Shown in pieces: positions 1 to 14,000 of a stretch of 64,000 nucleotides of DNA. Every line of letters starts with the position of its first letter. The stretch's first letter is position 1. The DNA is from Blepharisma japonicum (lineage: Eukaryota > Ciliophora > Heterotrichea > Heterotrichida > Blepharismidae). The position numbers and the translations under genes were made by a program. The stretch is taken from assembly GCA_949751835.1 (NCBI GenBank), contig CATKHK010000020.1:62001-126000 (forward strand). The letters are read 5' to 3'. The notes under the pieces are model-generated. The model ran no database searches and was not told where the DNA came from. It saw nothing but the letters and a program-made list of their open reading frames with translations.

Positions 1-1812
1 AACCGTGCAAGCAATCCAAAGCGAAATCCAAAATCAAAGAGAGCAAGAGTCCACTTAGACTCAGAGCTCAGAGGATACCAGCAGCTATTCAAGCAAGAAA
101 ACTGAAAATTATGAGACTCTTCTTCAACAAATGGAAAGCACTAAAATGAGCTTGGTCTCTTGAAAAAGAATTTAGAAAATTTTGATAATCAGAAGAAGTA
201 CCTAGAAGAGCAAAACAGAATGCTTAAATCTTCTAAAAAAGCAACAGAGAAAGAAATCTCAAACCTGGATATCAAAAGAAAAGATCTGAAGATCAAATAG
301 GAGTCATTGAAAAAATATCATGAAACTGCACCAAGAACCTCAAAAATTGATAGAAGATATTGTTAATAATTTAAGCGAACAAATGACTATTGAAAAAAGT
401 GCTAATAATATGTCTAAAAAAACTGACAGGATTAAACAAGGAATTAGAGAAAAAGAAGCAGAAAAAGAGACGTTAATAATGATATTATTAGAGTCAAAAT
501 GGATGTCCTGCACACTGAGCAAGGCTTTGGCATGCTTAAAGACAAAAAAGATGAAATCGAAAAAGAGCTGGCTAAAAAGAAGAGCTTCTTAAAAGTTTCG
601 AGAAAAATTCTAGAAATAACCATGATGATTTAGAGAAAAAGCAGCTAAGAGTTGATAAGCTTAATATAGAATATACAAATTTGACCAAAGATATCACAGA
701 CGAAAGCTCAGGGCCTTATGAAGCTAAACTTAATCACTTGAACGCTCTATCTTAGAAAAAGTCACTGAAATCAGCTGGCTTGAAGGGACTGGATCTACTC
801 CCAAACCCATCTTGTTGAAAATCAAAACAAAATTCAGCAAAGAAAGTAAATAATTCTGACTGTAAAACCAAACATACCATTTTGGAGCAGCGCAAGCTGC
901 GACTCAACAGCAGTATCGTATCAAGCCAAAAATAAAGAGACCAAATTGAAAATCAATATTTTGCTTGATAAAACTAGGGAATCCTAACAGATCTAATGAA
1001 GACGATAATCGCCATCTTGAAAAAGACTTCTTGGATAGGCTAAAAGAGCTTGAAAGAGAAACAAAGACCATTGAAAAAGAAATAGACCAATCTAAAAAAG
1101 AAAAAGAATAAAGAAGAAGTTTTATCTTATATTGTAGAATATGAATGCCAGATTCTGCTTTGGGAAAGGAAAATCCAGCTGGAAAAGAAATGCAGATGAC
1201 AATCGACCCTAATGTTGGACAAAAAGAAATTGAAGATATGAAAAAAGAAATCCATAGAATGGAGCTCAAGCTTGAAAATTTACCAAAAAAGCAAGAACAG
1301 CTTATCAAAGATATGGAAAGGGCTGTCTCAAAGAGAGAAATTATCCAGCTGAAATACCAGCCACCAGTTGAAAAAATAAAAAGTCAGGTGCATCCACAGG
1401 CAAACAAGTCGCAAATCTAAAAAATACTCTTAAACATGCAACGCAAAATTCCCAACAAATTGAAGCTAAAGATGAGAGAAGACAAGCTTCAGCAGCTTGC
1501 ACAAGAATTGGATAATGCGGCTGAGTTTAAAGTAATGTAGAAGAAGATGTGCAAAGAAATATGATGGAAGTATGCTCAATGAAAATGAAGAAAAAAAAAT
1601 TCTTCATTAGGAAATTACAAATAGCTGCCAAGAGGTATGAAGAAGCAGCGAGTGGAAATTTCAAAATTTCTGGAAGGCTTGATGCGTTGGAACAGTAGCT
1701 GGAGAGTGAAAAAACTAAGTATGTGGCGATATGTGTTGTTCTCCAGCAAATTGCAAGCAAGAATCCGTAGTTCCAGATACTTTTTGATAAAATTTTAAAT
1801 TGGGATTAATTA
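1..1812 (+). pseudogene. Decayed coiled-coil protein gene, CCDC40/FAP172-like (3' part)
   Basis: Dense coiled-coil coding character (Glu/Lys/Gln-rich heptads) runs on the plus strand from the left edge to a TAA near 1809, but no single frame covers it. I count several frame changes and in-frame UAA/UAG codons, many of them at plausible Gln positions. Around 1115-1420 the text LLWERKIQLEK, then after a frame change DPNVGQKEIEDMKKEIHRME and KDMERAVSKREII, resembles the axonemal ruler protein CCDC40 (FAP172) near its C-terminus. The tail after 1620 still reads as a helical C-terminus ending in LNWD. The 5' end lies outside the window. The family call comes from remembered motif similarity and is moderate; the broken state is directly visible. 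A dead duplicate of a cilium gene is the simplest reading. Confidence 0.5.
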
Positions 1813-2084
1813 AGATTATTATAAAAAAATATGGTGAAGGACTCTCTAAAAGACTGATTCTTCTTATAAGAAAAAACCTATAAATATAGCAAAGTTATTT
1901 GAGCAATACAATGTCAAAAGAAACGAAAAACATATTATTTAGGAAACAAGAAATGCAGAAAAAAAGAAAGAATAATTTTCTTTAACTCCTAGCAACAAAA
2001 CTATTATATCAATTATACTAAGTTTTTACTATTTTGGATATTTTTTTAAATTCTTAAAAGCATTTATGAATTAAAAAGAATATT

Positions 2085-5000
2085 TTAGTCTCTTGATCTC
2101 TTAACATTCTTGATTTTTTTTGAATTAGTCTTCTTTTTATTCATGACACTGCTTTGATTTGGAGCCTTTGACTCTGCAGGAATGATCTTATGATGATTTT
2201 TGGCATGAAGACAATCATATGCATTTAATGAATGAGAAATGTTGATTGACTTTGGAAATATCTTTTTTAGATTGTCAATTTTTGAGAGCTCAATATTAAG
2301 ATCCCAAAGATCATTTCTAGCAATATGTTTTCTTAGTCTGTAATCTGAATTTAAGTCAGTCATGGAATTTCTAATAATAAACCTCATCAAAGCATATTCT
2401 ATTTGATCTTTAGTGGGATAAAGTCCAGGATGGGTGTCACACTCTTTTATTAGTTCAATAATAGCAGTGTCTACAGAACTTTTATTATCAGTTTTCTTGA
2501 AATCAGCATTTATAAAATCTCTTGTATATGGGAAATATTTTGCCTCAATAATATGATATAGAGAAATGACATATTCCAGCTTAAATTCTAATATACTTGC
2601 ATTATCTTTCAAATCTTCAGAAATATTAGAGAAATTCAGTTCTTTACAGAAATTCAGAATAGAATAATCATTTTTACCTTTAGAATAACGGAGGTAGGAA
2701 AGCAATGAATTAAATAACAAATATATTCTTTTCAGTTTTGTCTGGTAATAAATTTCTCCTTTCTTCTTTAATTCACTAAAAAATAAATTGATTCTTTTCA
2801 ATTTGTCAGGCTCCAGCTCCAGTGGCTTTTGATTGATAATTTCTTTGATTTCTAGTAGAAGCCCTGAATCTTTGCTGGATAAATTTAGCAACTCTAGATG
2901 ATATTGGATTAAATCAAGCTTTGTAGTATCTATCATTTTGGCTAAAAGCAGCTCTCTTGTAAGATATTTTCGTATTCTTTCAAAATCATAAAGAATTTCT
3001 TTGCCTTTTCCATACACGGGATTGCTAAATGAGTAGAGCTTCAGTAATTCTGTATTATCAATATTAAGTGAAATTATATTTTTCTTTTTTAATTTTTGCA
3101 AAGGATACTTTTTAACTCCATTATGGTCATTTTTATCTTTGAAAGAATTTGAAATTATTGAATTCACTTGCGAGAGATATTTATTTTGGATTTCAGCTAA
3201 TTCTATTAAAACAGCAGCCATGTACATTCCACCACCTTTGACTTTATTATCGACAAGGAAATTATTAAGTGGACTTTCCTCATTAAATTCTATAGGATCT
3301 AAAACTTTACATTCATACTGGAGATAATCAATCCCTTTGTTATTCCATGCTTTAATAAATTTTTCAAAAAGTGGTCTTACGTCATTATAATCCTCAATAG
3401 CCTTCTTAATAGTAGTTTCCATTGCTTCGAATCGAAGAATTTTATGGTTATATTTTTCAAGTAATTTATTTGTAAATTTTATGATAGGGTGCAATGACTC
3501 GATCTTTTCAATTTCAATTGAATTTTTTAGATAAATATCAATCAATTTGCAATCCTCAGGATTGCTCAATAAGTACTGATTTTTAAGATTCTCAAAAGAT
3601 GGTTCACCTTTTATTCTAAATAAGTCCATATGAGGATAATTTGCATCGCCATTTAGATTAATAAACTCATAAATGTAATCTTTAAATGAGCATTGGACTT
3701 CATATTTGGCTTTAAGAAAATTTGAATATTCTACAATAGAAGAATGCGGGCTGAGGTTAGGAATAATCAATTTTTTTTCAAAGCTCACCTCAAATTCATC
3801 TCTATCTGATGAAGAAAGTGACCCAGTACTGCATTCCAATAGTAATTCATCTAATTTTGAAATTATTTTGTATACCCATAAATAGCCTGATGTCGAGGAA
3901 CTCTTATCTAATAATATTTTATAATCAGATTTGACAGATCCTCTTAAATATTGATAGCTATTTTCTTGCAAATTTGATGAGCCTATAAGCGTCTCAAGAA
4001 TTTCATTATCAATTAACCCTATCTGGTGTAGGGCTAAAATAATACTGCCCAGAATAAAATGCAGAGTTAGATAGCTAATTGGTTTTAAGCCTCGAATTGA
4101 GCAAATTTCTCCTTTTAGTGATCCAATAAATTTCATGCCGGTTTCTGCCAGGCTCATGTGCTTTCTAACTGCACTGCCAAGAAAATTAAATGCTTCTTCA
4201 TGTGATAAATTCCTATGTCCGTCCCTTTCTACTAATTTATGGTCGGTTCCTCCTATTTTTTCATGGCAAAAAGGACACTCAGATGTATGCATTGGGGCAC
4301 CACATTTTGATACCACATAAATATAATCACAATCAGTCGAACATTTATAGGTACTTCCTTTGCAATATTTTTTACTTCATGTATCTGATATCCATGTATT
4401 AAAATTATCATAAAAATCTTTAGCGTATTTATGCAATGGATTAGGTTCTGCTCCAAAAATATATCGACTATTAAATCTTTCGCTTAAATTATCTATCCTT
4501 CCATTTTCATTGAAGAAAATAGATGAAATTGGATTTACCCTTTGGCTGAATGACAATGTGACTGTAAAAATTCCTAGAATAGTTAAAATTCTATGCAGAT
4601 TAGCATCTGATGTATTTGTTTCTAATCTTAAGTCAGAATCTATTGGAAAATTGTGGATGTAGAAATATAATAATTGATAAAACTCTTGGCCAAAAGATTT
4701 CTGAATTTCGTCTTTTTTATGGTTGAATCAGCTGATAATGTTTCTATTCATTTCTTTTTCTCTTTTATAAATGGAAAAAATTTGATTTAAAAATGCAATT
4801 CCTAAGACAATCTTTTGATCAGGGTTCTCAGGTTCCATAAGAATTTCATCATAAAATTTTTCGTTTTCAGCATCAAACGTATCCAATATTATTTTTATGA
4901 TATATATGGTCCTCTTATACTTTTCCATAACCCTAGGAAACACTAAAAATGAATCCAAATCAAAATCAAAATTTAAATTGGTTTTTGTCTTTTTATCTTC

Positions 5001-8000
5001 TTCAAGTTTTTTTATCCTAGTAATCCAGATGAGGTTGGGGTATTCTAGCATGAATTTAGAAATATCATATCCTGCAATTACTAATATTTTTTTAACGCAA
5101 TACATCTTTAAAGTATCTTCAATATCTGAATTATTAAGAGTTTTATCAATTTTTTCTTTAATTTCTTCTTCTCTATCATTTAATATCAATTTTTTTGCAA
5201 GCACATAGCAATAAATATCAAGATAATTTCTTACCAAAGTCAACGATGTCAGTCTTTTTATGTTTGGATATCCAATTTGCTCATTTTTTGCTTTTTTCAA
5301 AAAGTACTTAAAGAATCGATAATCTTCAGCAAGTTTTTCAGTATAAAAATCACTTGATTGGCTATCTTTATTTTCCGAATCGAAAGAATTTCCTAAATGA
5401 TCACTCAAAATTATACCAAATTTGCTATTAATCCCATGCTCTTTTAAAGCGTTTTCTATTTCTTTTAGGTACATATTACAATCTGATAATTCAAAATCAG
5501 CATTTTTATTATTTGATATAATGTCTTTTAGATTTTCTATGAATTCTATAATTTCTGATTTATCTGCAATAATACTGATAATTTTTGTTGTATATTTCCA
5601 AAATTCTTCGTTTTTAAACTCTTCAGCAATTCTTTTTATATATGCAGAATTATTGTTTACTAGGAGCTTAAGATAAGAGCTTATAAATTTGAAGTATTGC
5701 TCAGACTTCTTATATTTTTGTTCAACATTTTCAAGAATATAAATTGCAAACTCATTGGAGCATACATAGTTTCCTTCTGTTTTTATTTTCAAGGATTGAT
5801 CTAATATATTAGATAGATCTTCTGGTTTACCATTATTTTTTGCTACTAATTTGCTGTACAAAGCCCAGAATTCAAGAATATCTAGAGTCTTGATAGAAAA
5901 ATTTTCTTCTTCTTCTTCTTCTTCTTTCTCTTCTTCTTCTTCTTCTTCTTCTTCTTTTTCTTCTTCTTCTTCTTCTTCTTCTTCTTCTTCTTCTTTTTCT
6001 TCATTTTTTTCTTTTTTTTCTTCTTCTTCTTCTTCTTCTTCTTCTTTTTCTTTTTCTTCTTGTTGTAATTCTTCTTCTTTTACTTCTATTTCTGTAAGTA
6101 CATTATATAGCTTTTCTGCTTTTATAGAGTACTGTAAAACATCTAAAATATTATTGGGTTGCATTTCATTTATAAGCATTTCATAAATCGAGTTTAGAGC
6201 CATTATTCTTGCTTTTTCATTTTTGCCACTTTCAAAATGAGATAAATCTGCTAAAAACGTCTGAAGGATTCCTGTAGCTTTATTTGATAATCCTGGTAAA
6301 ATGTCTAAGGCATTACACAATAAAACTCCAAGTTCTTCAAATTTCATGAACGAAATTAATTTTGTTTCAAATGAATTATCACCATGAAAAACGATTTTAA
6401 GCAGTTTGCAAATAAATTCTTTATGGATCAAGCTTAGCAAATTTTCCTTTAAATAAATTGATACAAGATCCTCGAAATATAAATCTTGGAGTTTTAAGTG
6501 CTCTCCATTAAAATCCAATTTTCCTGTATATTTAGAACGCTTATAGTACTCGCCTTTAAATTGATCAATGGACATCTTATCCTGTAAACCTTCCATTTTT
6601 CATGCTTCATACAATTTATAAGCAGCCACTACAGACTTGTAGTCCATCATTGAAAATGGGAAATAAAGTTCATATTCGCATTTCATAATATTTCCTTGAT
6701 AAACCCGATTTAGTCCAATATTATTATCTATTCCCAAGCTATCAAATAGATCAAACCAAATTTGCTTTCTAAAGTCATCGAATTCATCATAGGGAGTGGT
6801 AAAAGGATGGATGATACTAGATAGAGCACTTTTTTGCTCCAATGCATAAAGAATTAGCTGTAGAGAGCTCTCTACTTCTATTTCAAGAGATAGCGAAATT
6901 GCTTCATGAAGATTAGCAGAGTCATCTATAAGCTTGGAATTCAAAAAAATATCTTCTTTCCAATCTTTTTTTATAATCTTCGTTTGCAAATTTTTCAATA
7001 TTTTTTCTTTAAAATTTTGAACAATATCTTGATCGGTTCCAATTTTCTCAATAGCATTATTAAGATAGTTATAAATTTTATCTTTATTTTCTTCTGTGAA
7101 TTCAACTCTAAAAGAAAGTATGCATTTTTCTGCTAAATGCTTTATTTTATTCTTATAATCAAAAATTTTATCCTCTATTATCAATGACTTTGTATCTTTT
7201 AAAAGTATTTCATCTGTTACCTCAAAAGAATTAAGCAGCAGACTGTCAAACGTTTTCATTTTTCATGACTTAAATAGCATAGTAAATGAATTGTATTTAA
7301 TATTTCTTTTTATATGGATAATAATACAAAACTTCTTTTGGGAAAATGGGTTTTCTGAATTTATTTTATCGATTAAAAATTTTACTTGCGGAAGATGGAC
7401 ACATTCTTCTCCAAAATCAACTTCTAAAATAAAAACTTTTTGAATTTCATTTTTATAAAAATCATTTATTTCTTTGGATAAATCTTGCTTTGAATTATAA
7501 GCTATCATTTCTTTAATTATTATCTTCTCATCATCATTTGTATCAAAAATTTTTCCTAATAATTTTTTATCATAAGTAAATGCAAAAATATTATCAAAAT
7601 CGCTTGTACCATCTATCATTGACTTTATTGTATCTTGGAAATTTATTCTATGCAGTTCTTTCCATGTATTTTTTATACTTTCTTTTACCTCAGGATCAAT
7701 TGATATTAATTCTAGTAATATTAATATATCAGAAGAAGCTATCTCTAAAAGATTTTCTTTACATTCTTCTAAAGTTTCATTATTTTCTTCTTCTTTTTCA
7801 TTGAAAAGTATAAGCAGAGCTAATGCATCACTGCTATAAATTGGAAATAGGTGACTTTTAGTAAAACTAACTACTCTCTGCTCCTTAATAACGAAAAATA
7901 AATCAATCCAATTTTCGAGCTCTTTTAATAATCTTTTTTGATCATTATTAAGTATTTTCTCAATGGATAAAAGATGTTTTTCGAATCTATTAAGAAAAGG

Positions 8001-11000
8001 AGCATCTTGCTTTTTTACATCTTCAGGACTTATTAGAGTAATTACATGAAAATTAGGATGCACTAGACACTTTGGGTTAAAATTAGCTCCAAGTGAAATA
8101 TTGCAATATCTTCGTTGGCAATCTTCTGGTCCTTGAATTGAAAAGCTCTGATTAAACAGATCGTAAAGTGAGCTATAAATGTGGTCCATATCTTTCAAAA
8201 TAATAGATACACCTAATTCCATGTAAATTATAATATCATTCAAAGACTCGAATCCATAACTATCTTGATTTATATCATCAGGCAAACTACTGCCAACTAT
8301 AATCCTCCTGCTTTTATTGTCATTCAAATATGTATCTAAAATAAACATAGCTACATCAGGTTTGCCAATAAGCATCAAATACCTTGCATTTGGATCTTTT
8401 AAGTTATCATTTAACAATTCAAAAATTTTTGTATTTTTCTTAGGTAAATTTATCTTGTGATAATCATAAAATAATTTGCACATAATAGATTCTCCGTAGT
8501 TTGTGCCTCCAAAATTTCTTTCGATTGAAGCTTTGACAGATTCTGAGATAAAATCGCTTGTAGTATTTTCTTTATCAATTAGTTTTTCTGAAACTCGTTT
8601 AATTAAATGATAAAAGTCTCTTAAGCCATAAAAATCAGCAATTTCAGTTTCTTGAGTTTGTATTTTTAAGGCTGTATATGCTTTAGCGAGTTTTTTAATT
8701 ATATGGTCATAAATTCTATTTTCAGAATGTGAATGATAAATATCCAGTGCAGTTAAAACCAAGTCATCCTCACATGGATCAGGCCTGGCCAAATATAAAG
8801 CTCTGTTCATCTTAGAAGCATCTAATCGTCAATTAGAAATTCCGATAAAGCCAACATTAATATTTTCTCTTTCAAGATATTTGTGAAGCACCTTTAAAGG
8901 ATTATGTCGTGATAGTTCAGCTAAACCAATTTCGTCAAATACAATCACAGGTAGAACATCATTATCTATTTTTGGATGTCTCCCAGCTCTTTCAAAAACC
9001 TTTATAATTCCTTCAGATTTACAAGTTTCAGAACCTTGAAAATGCATCATCACTAGTTCAGGCAAAGTTCTAAAATAAGGATCATTTGATTTTTTACCTC
9101 TGAGATTAGAAAATATTGATTGGATTGATAAAGATTTGCTACTTCCTGGTTTTCCACATATAAAAATAGGTATTTTGTTAACAAGACAAGGAATCGCAGC
9201 AAAAATGTTTTCTTTTAAAGCATTATTTAAAGCTGTTCCTTTTGGTAATACCATTCTTTCTATATAATCATTTTTTTCTAGCTCAATTATTTCCTTAATT
9301 TTTAGGACACTTATTAGGGGGTTGCGAATAGAGTCAGAAATTTTACGTAAAAAACGCTCTCGATCGAGCTCAGATGCAATCCTTAAGTAGTAGCAATGGG
9401 AAAAAGAAAGAATTCCAGCTGAAAGATCAAAGTCTTGGTTCGCATTCTTATAATTTTCATTTTCTTTAGATTTCGAAGGGAATTTTAAGTGATCAAAAAT
9501 AGACTTCTTAAACCATAAATATAAATCAATAAATCTTGAAACATCTCTTAAGCTAATACTGCTGATATCCTCTTCTTCCTGGAAATATTTATGAGCTATA
9601 CATATCATGTCTGTAAAAACTTCTTTATATTGTGATTTTATGTGGTCAAGCATATTATAAATATATTTTCTTGCATCTTGATGAGTGAGTGTTCCAAAGT
9701 CCCATACATAATCTATCATTGTTTCAGGTAGTGGTTTTACGAGATGAACAAGCTTACTTTCATTCTGTGTCCTTTTTGTTTTTTTGATACCAATATTTTG
9801 TTGCATGCCTTTTTTTGAAGAAACTCTATAAGGATTGCATGCTCCAAGAAATGCTATATTTGAAGGTAAAGGATTTCCATCGAGAGTTCTTTCACACATA
9901 ATTTCACAAATCATTCCAATAGAATCAGTTGTATTGAATTCGTCGAAAAAGACTCACAATTTTTCATTTGGGTCAATATTTCCTGCTTTTTTAGTTATTT
10001 CTTTCATTTCCTTTCTTATATCTTCTGATGTTATACCTGCATGAATACTAATTTTTGTATAAAGTCTTGATGTTTCATCTTTAGTTTCATCTTTAGTTTC
10101 TTCTTCAAATGTAAAGCTACCTCTAGAAATTCCAATTTTAGGCTTTCCTAGTACTTTTTCTACAAGAAACTGTATCAACGATGTTTTTCCACACCCAGTT
10201 TCACCCATAATAATAACTGGAAGACCTGATTGAACTCTAAGATAAATAAGATTCATTTTTAAGAAATTATCAGGAGTCATTACATATTCGTCGTTTCCAT
10301 ACAATTCTTCTAGCCTTGCATTATGTTTATTATAAGTAGACAATATATTTAGAAGCTGATAACGAGTCATAGATGCATAGTCATCAATTTCGAAATTTTG
10401 GTTCTCTATTCTTCTTTTTGTGATGCGTACACTCTCTGCTGCATATTTTTGTAAAGATATTAATTTTTTGAAATTTTCTGGAACATAATCTCGATTTCGA
10501 TAGATAGGTACAAAAGATCCATCTTCAAGGAAAATTAGGTGAAAATGGTTTGAAGACTCTCATTTGATATTATTTTGGTAATTTAAGGCCAAAGAAAAAA
10601 TTTCATTTGTCTCATCAATTTGGTTCATTAATATTTTGCCTGAGGATTTTTCTTGAATTTCTTTAACATTTGATATGCATTTAGTTGTGAATTCTTTAGT
10701 TGAGCTTAAAAGAGATTCAAAGACCATTGTTCGAAAATTGGAAAATTCATTAACTATAGATGAAAGTCCAAAACTTCTTAAATTTTCTTGCATATCTCTT
10801 ATCATGTCCGGAGAAAATGGGCTTCTTTCAAAATTAAGCAGCAATCGGTTTAATATTAATATGAAAATATTCATTTGCGTATATGTCACACGTTCTTTAT
10901 CAATTTGTGCATCTATAAAATATGTTTGAATTAAATGAATTAAATGATCTTTCTGCAAAATTCTTTTATTTTCTATAGCATCCTGATTGTCAATTAAACA

Positions 11001-14000
11001 ATGTTCATAGAAATTCAAATAATTACCCACAATTTGTATAGGATCATCAATTATTTGGGGCACTATTAAACGCTCTATATCAAGCTTATCAAGATTGGAA
11101 GAAGGAACAAAGCTTAAATATTCTACAGACTTTAAAAGATTGTCTCCAAAACTATTAGCTACTTCAATTAAAACAGGAATTTCGCTATCTAGTACAGAAA
11201 TACTTTCAGATGTGCTTAAAGTTCTGAAAAGGCAAATATTGATTAAAATTTCATTTAATAGTGAAGGGTTGCTTGTATAGCTAATATTTAAAAGCAGCAC
11301 AGTGCTTTCAATAGTAATGTCAAGCTTTGAAATCATTTTGCATACTTCTGCATAATTAATATCACCACCGATAGGAAAAGTGATTAAATTGCTCCCGATC
11401 TGTCTTCCCTCCTCTTTTATCATCGTTGATTTTCCAAGTCCTGCAAAAGAAGAAGTTACTACTCGGCTTTGCTTTGCTATTTCCGCTATCATAGGCTTTA
11501 TTTTTTCATCACTTAAAATTTTATTAGAGCTGAATCTATTTACCTTTGGCACTGTTGCATATTTAAAATATTGCAATAAATAACATTTTTGGTTTGCAGT
11601 AATTATTGCTAACCCAGACTTTATAGATGATAAGCCATACAGCTCATTGAAAAGTAATTTAAAATTTATTTGATTTTCTAATGAAAGATTTTCACAGTTG
11701 ATTAGGTAGTAGATATTAAAAGAAGGATCTTTAAAGTATCTATATAAAAAGGATTCAAGTTCTCTCCAATTAGTGCAGCTTTTGCAAAATAAAACTTGAG
11801 AAGCATTAGGAAAAGAGCGTTTATAGTATTCATAAATAGAAAAAATTCCATTGAGATATTTTATAGTGTCAAGAATGATGATTTCTCCTTGAAAAGCCAA
11901 GATTTCTGGGTTTGGAGTTATAGTGTCTGAATTAGGAATTGTATTCAGAATTTCTCCTAGCTTAATTAATCTATCTCCTGGCAGTTCATCTTTAACGTAT
12001 TCTAAAGAAAATTCTGTTTTTTTTCCCATAAATTTTAATAAGCTTATAGCCTCCTTTTTTGATGCACAGGATGGGTCAATAAAGTAATTTTCTAAAGTCC
12101 AAAACTGTTTTCCACTCATAAACGTTAGCCAAAAATATGCCTTATAGGAATTGCTCAAATTATTCTCCCAAGAATTATACAACTCAAATATTTCCTCATT
12201 TAATTGAGTTACACTTAAATAGATTCCATCGCAACAGTTAAATTCCTTATCTAACTTATCCTCCAAATTTGGATAGCCGCTTTGATATAAATCATTCATG
12301 CAGGCTATAATTTTATTTATTAAATTGATATAATTTACAAAAATACCAAAATATTGTGATTTTTCATCATCAGACGGATATGAGGATAAAGAAGTGTGCA
12401 TTATCAATTGTGCTCTATTTCTCAGCTCATTAATATCTGATAAATCAAAAGTTTTTTTCGCATTCTCAGAATATTTTAAATAAATGGAAAATTTCTCATT
12501 TTCAAATTTCAGTTTAAAATTTGAGTTTTTCACGATACGTATAATTTGTTGCTTTTTAGCTTCTTCTTTGCAAGTTATTTCAGTGCGCAGCTCTTTTAGG
12601 GCGTAGAGTTCATGAGCACAGGAACAAAGTTGTTGAGGGACAGATTTAAAATCTTTTCCATCATCTCTGTTTGATGTAAATAGCTGACAGAGCTGATTAA
12701 AGCTAGAAGAAGAATTCTTTATGTCTCTGATGCGATCTCATAAATTTTCTAACTCTAAAATGGTATGTATGCTAGCAAACCCATTTTCGTAGTCATTTAT
12801 ACTTTCTTTCATACATTCAATTTCATCTTCTCTTAAACCTAGTAAGAAGTCCACAAGTTCTTTCGATTTCGCTATTTCTTGAAGTGAATTAGCTAATGAA
12901 ATTTTTTGATCTTTAGTTAAATCTTTAAAAAGTTTGTGAATTTCGGCTGATATTTCTACAAACTCACCAATTGTATTATTATAAAATTCCGATGATAATT
13001 CAACGTAATGAGTGCATAATTTAAAGGCAGTAGGATCTGCTTCTCCTGTAACTTCTTGGAGATCAATTATTCCCTTGCATGCGTTTAGTAAAGTATCATG
13101 CTCTTTATATCTCTCTAAACATTCTTTAAAAAGATATATATTCTCCTCAAATTTTATAGCCGGCAGCTGTAAAGGAGAGGAATCTTTTTTCTCCAATCTG
13201 TCAAAGAAACTGCGAAAAATTGTTATCTCTTTGTCAACAAATTCGATTTTAGAAAATATTTTTATGAATTTTTTCATTGGATAATGTAGAGTTTTTCCAA
13301 ACAATAATGACAAATTTTGAATCATTTTATAATATGATTTTTTACAGCCAGTTTTTATAGTGTGAATATCCGATTTAAATGATCTTGATGATAGGGATTT
13401 ATTACGTTTGAGCAGATAATAATTATTGAATATACCCGATTTAAATGATCTTGATGATAGGAATTTTTTGCATTTGAGCAGATAATAATTATTGAATATA
13501 TATGAATCAACTGCTTGCCCAATTTTACATGAGACCTTTATTATCATTTTCATTTGTTCTGAAAATGTAAATTCGGCTAATTTAGCTTCAAAAAAATTTA
13601 TTTTTAAATCTGTATATTCTCTCTCTAAAGCTTCATAATCTTCCAAAATATCATGAAAATAGTCAATAAATTTATAGATTAAATCTAAATTTTTTTCGAT
13701 TTCATTTCTTTTGCTTATGATATCCTCAATTAAGGAAGCAAAAGGTAAAACTGCTTTTTCTAAATTTTTGAATGAAATTTCTAATAATTTTATCATGCAT
13801 AATCTTTGCTCTTCAGACTGTTCTTTTATAATATCAATATCAGATAAAGTAATATCTTTATTGTATATTTTATCGCCTATTTCTGCTATTGCACTTATAA
13901 GCGATTTCGAATATTTATGTGATGTATATTTTTTGTATTTGTATACTATTCAGCTCCAATATGTTTGCTTTTCAGGTTTTGTAAATAAAATCTTTTTAAT

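Noticed and set aside
5851-6186. Plus-strand serine-rich protein of 111 aa
   Set aside because: It is the complement of the poly-Glu microsatellite in the giant gene; low-complexity shadow.
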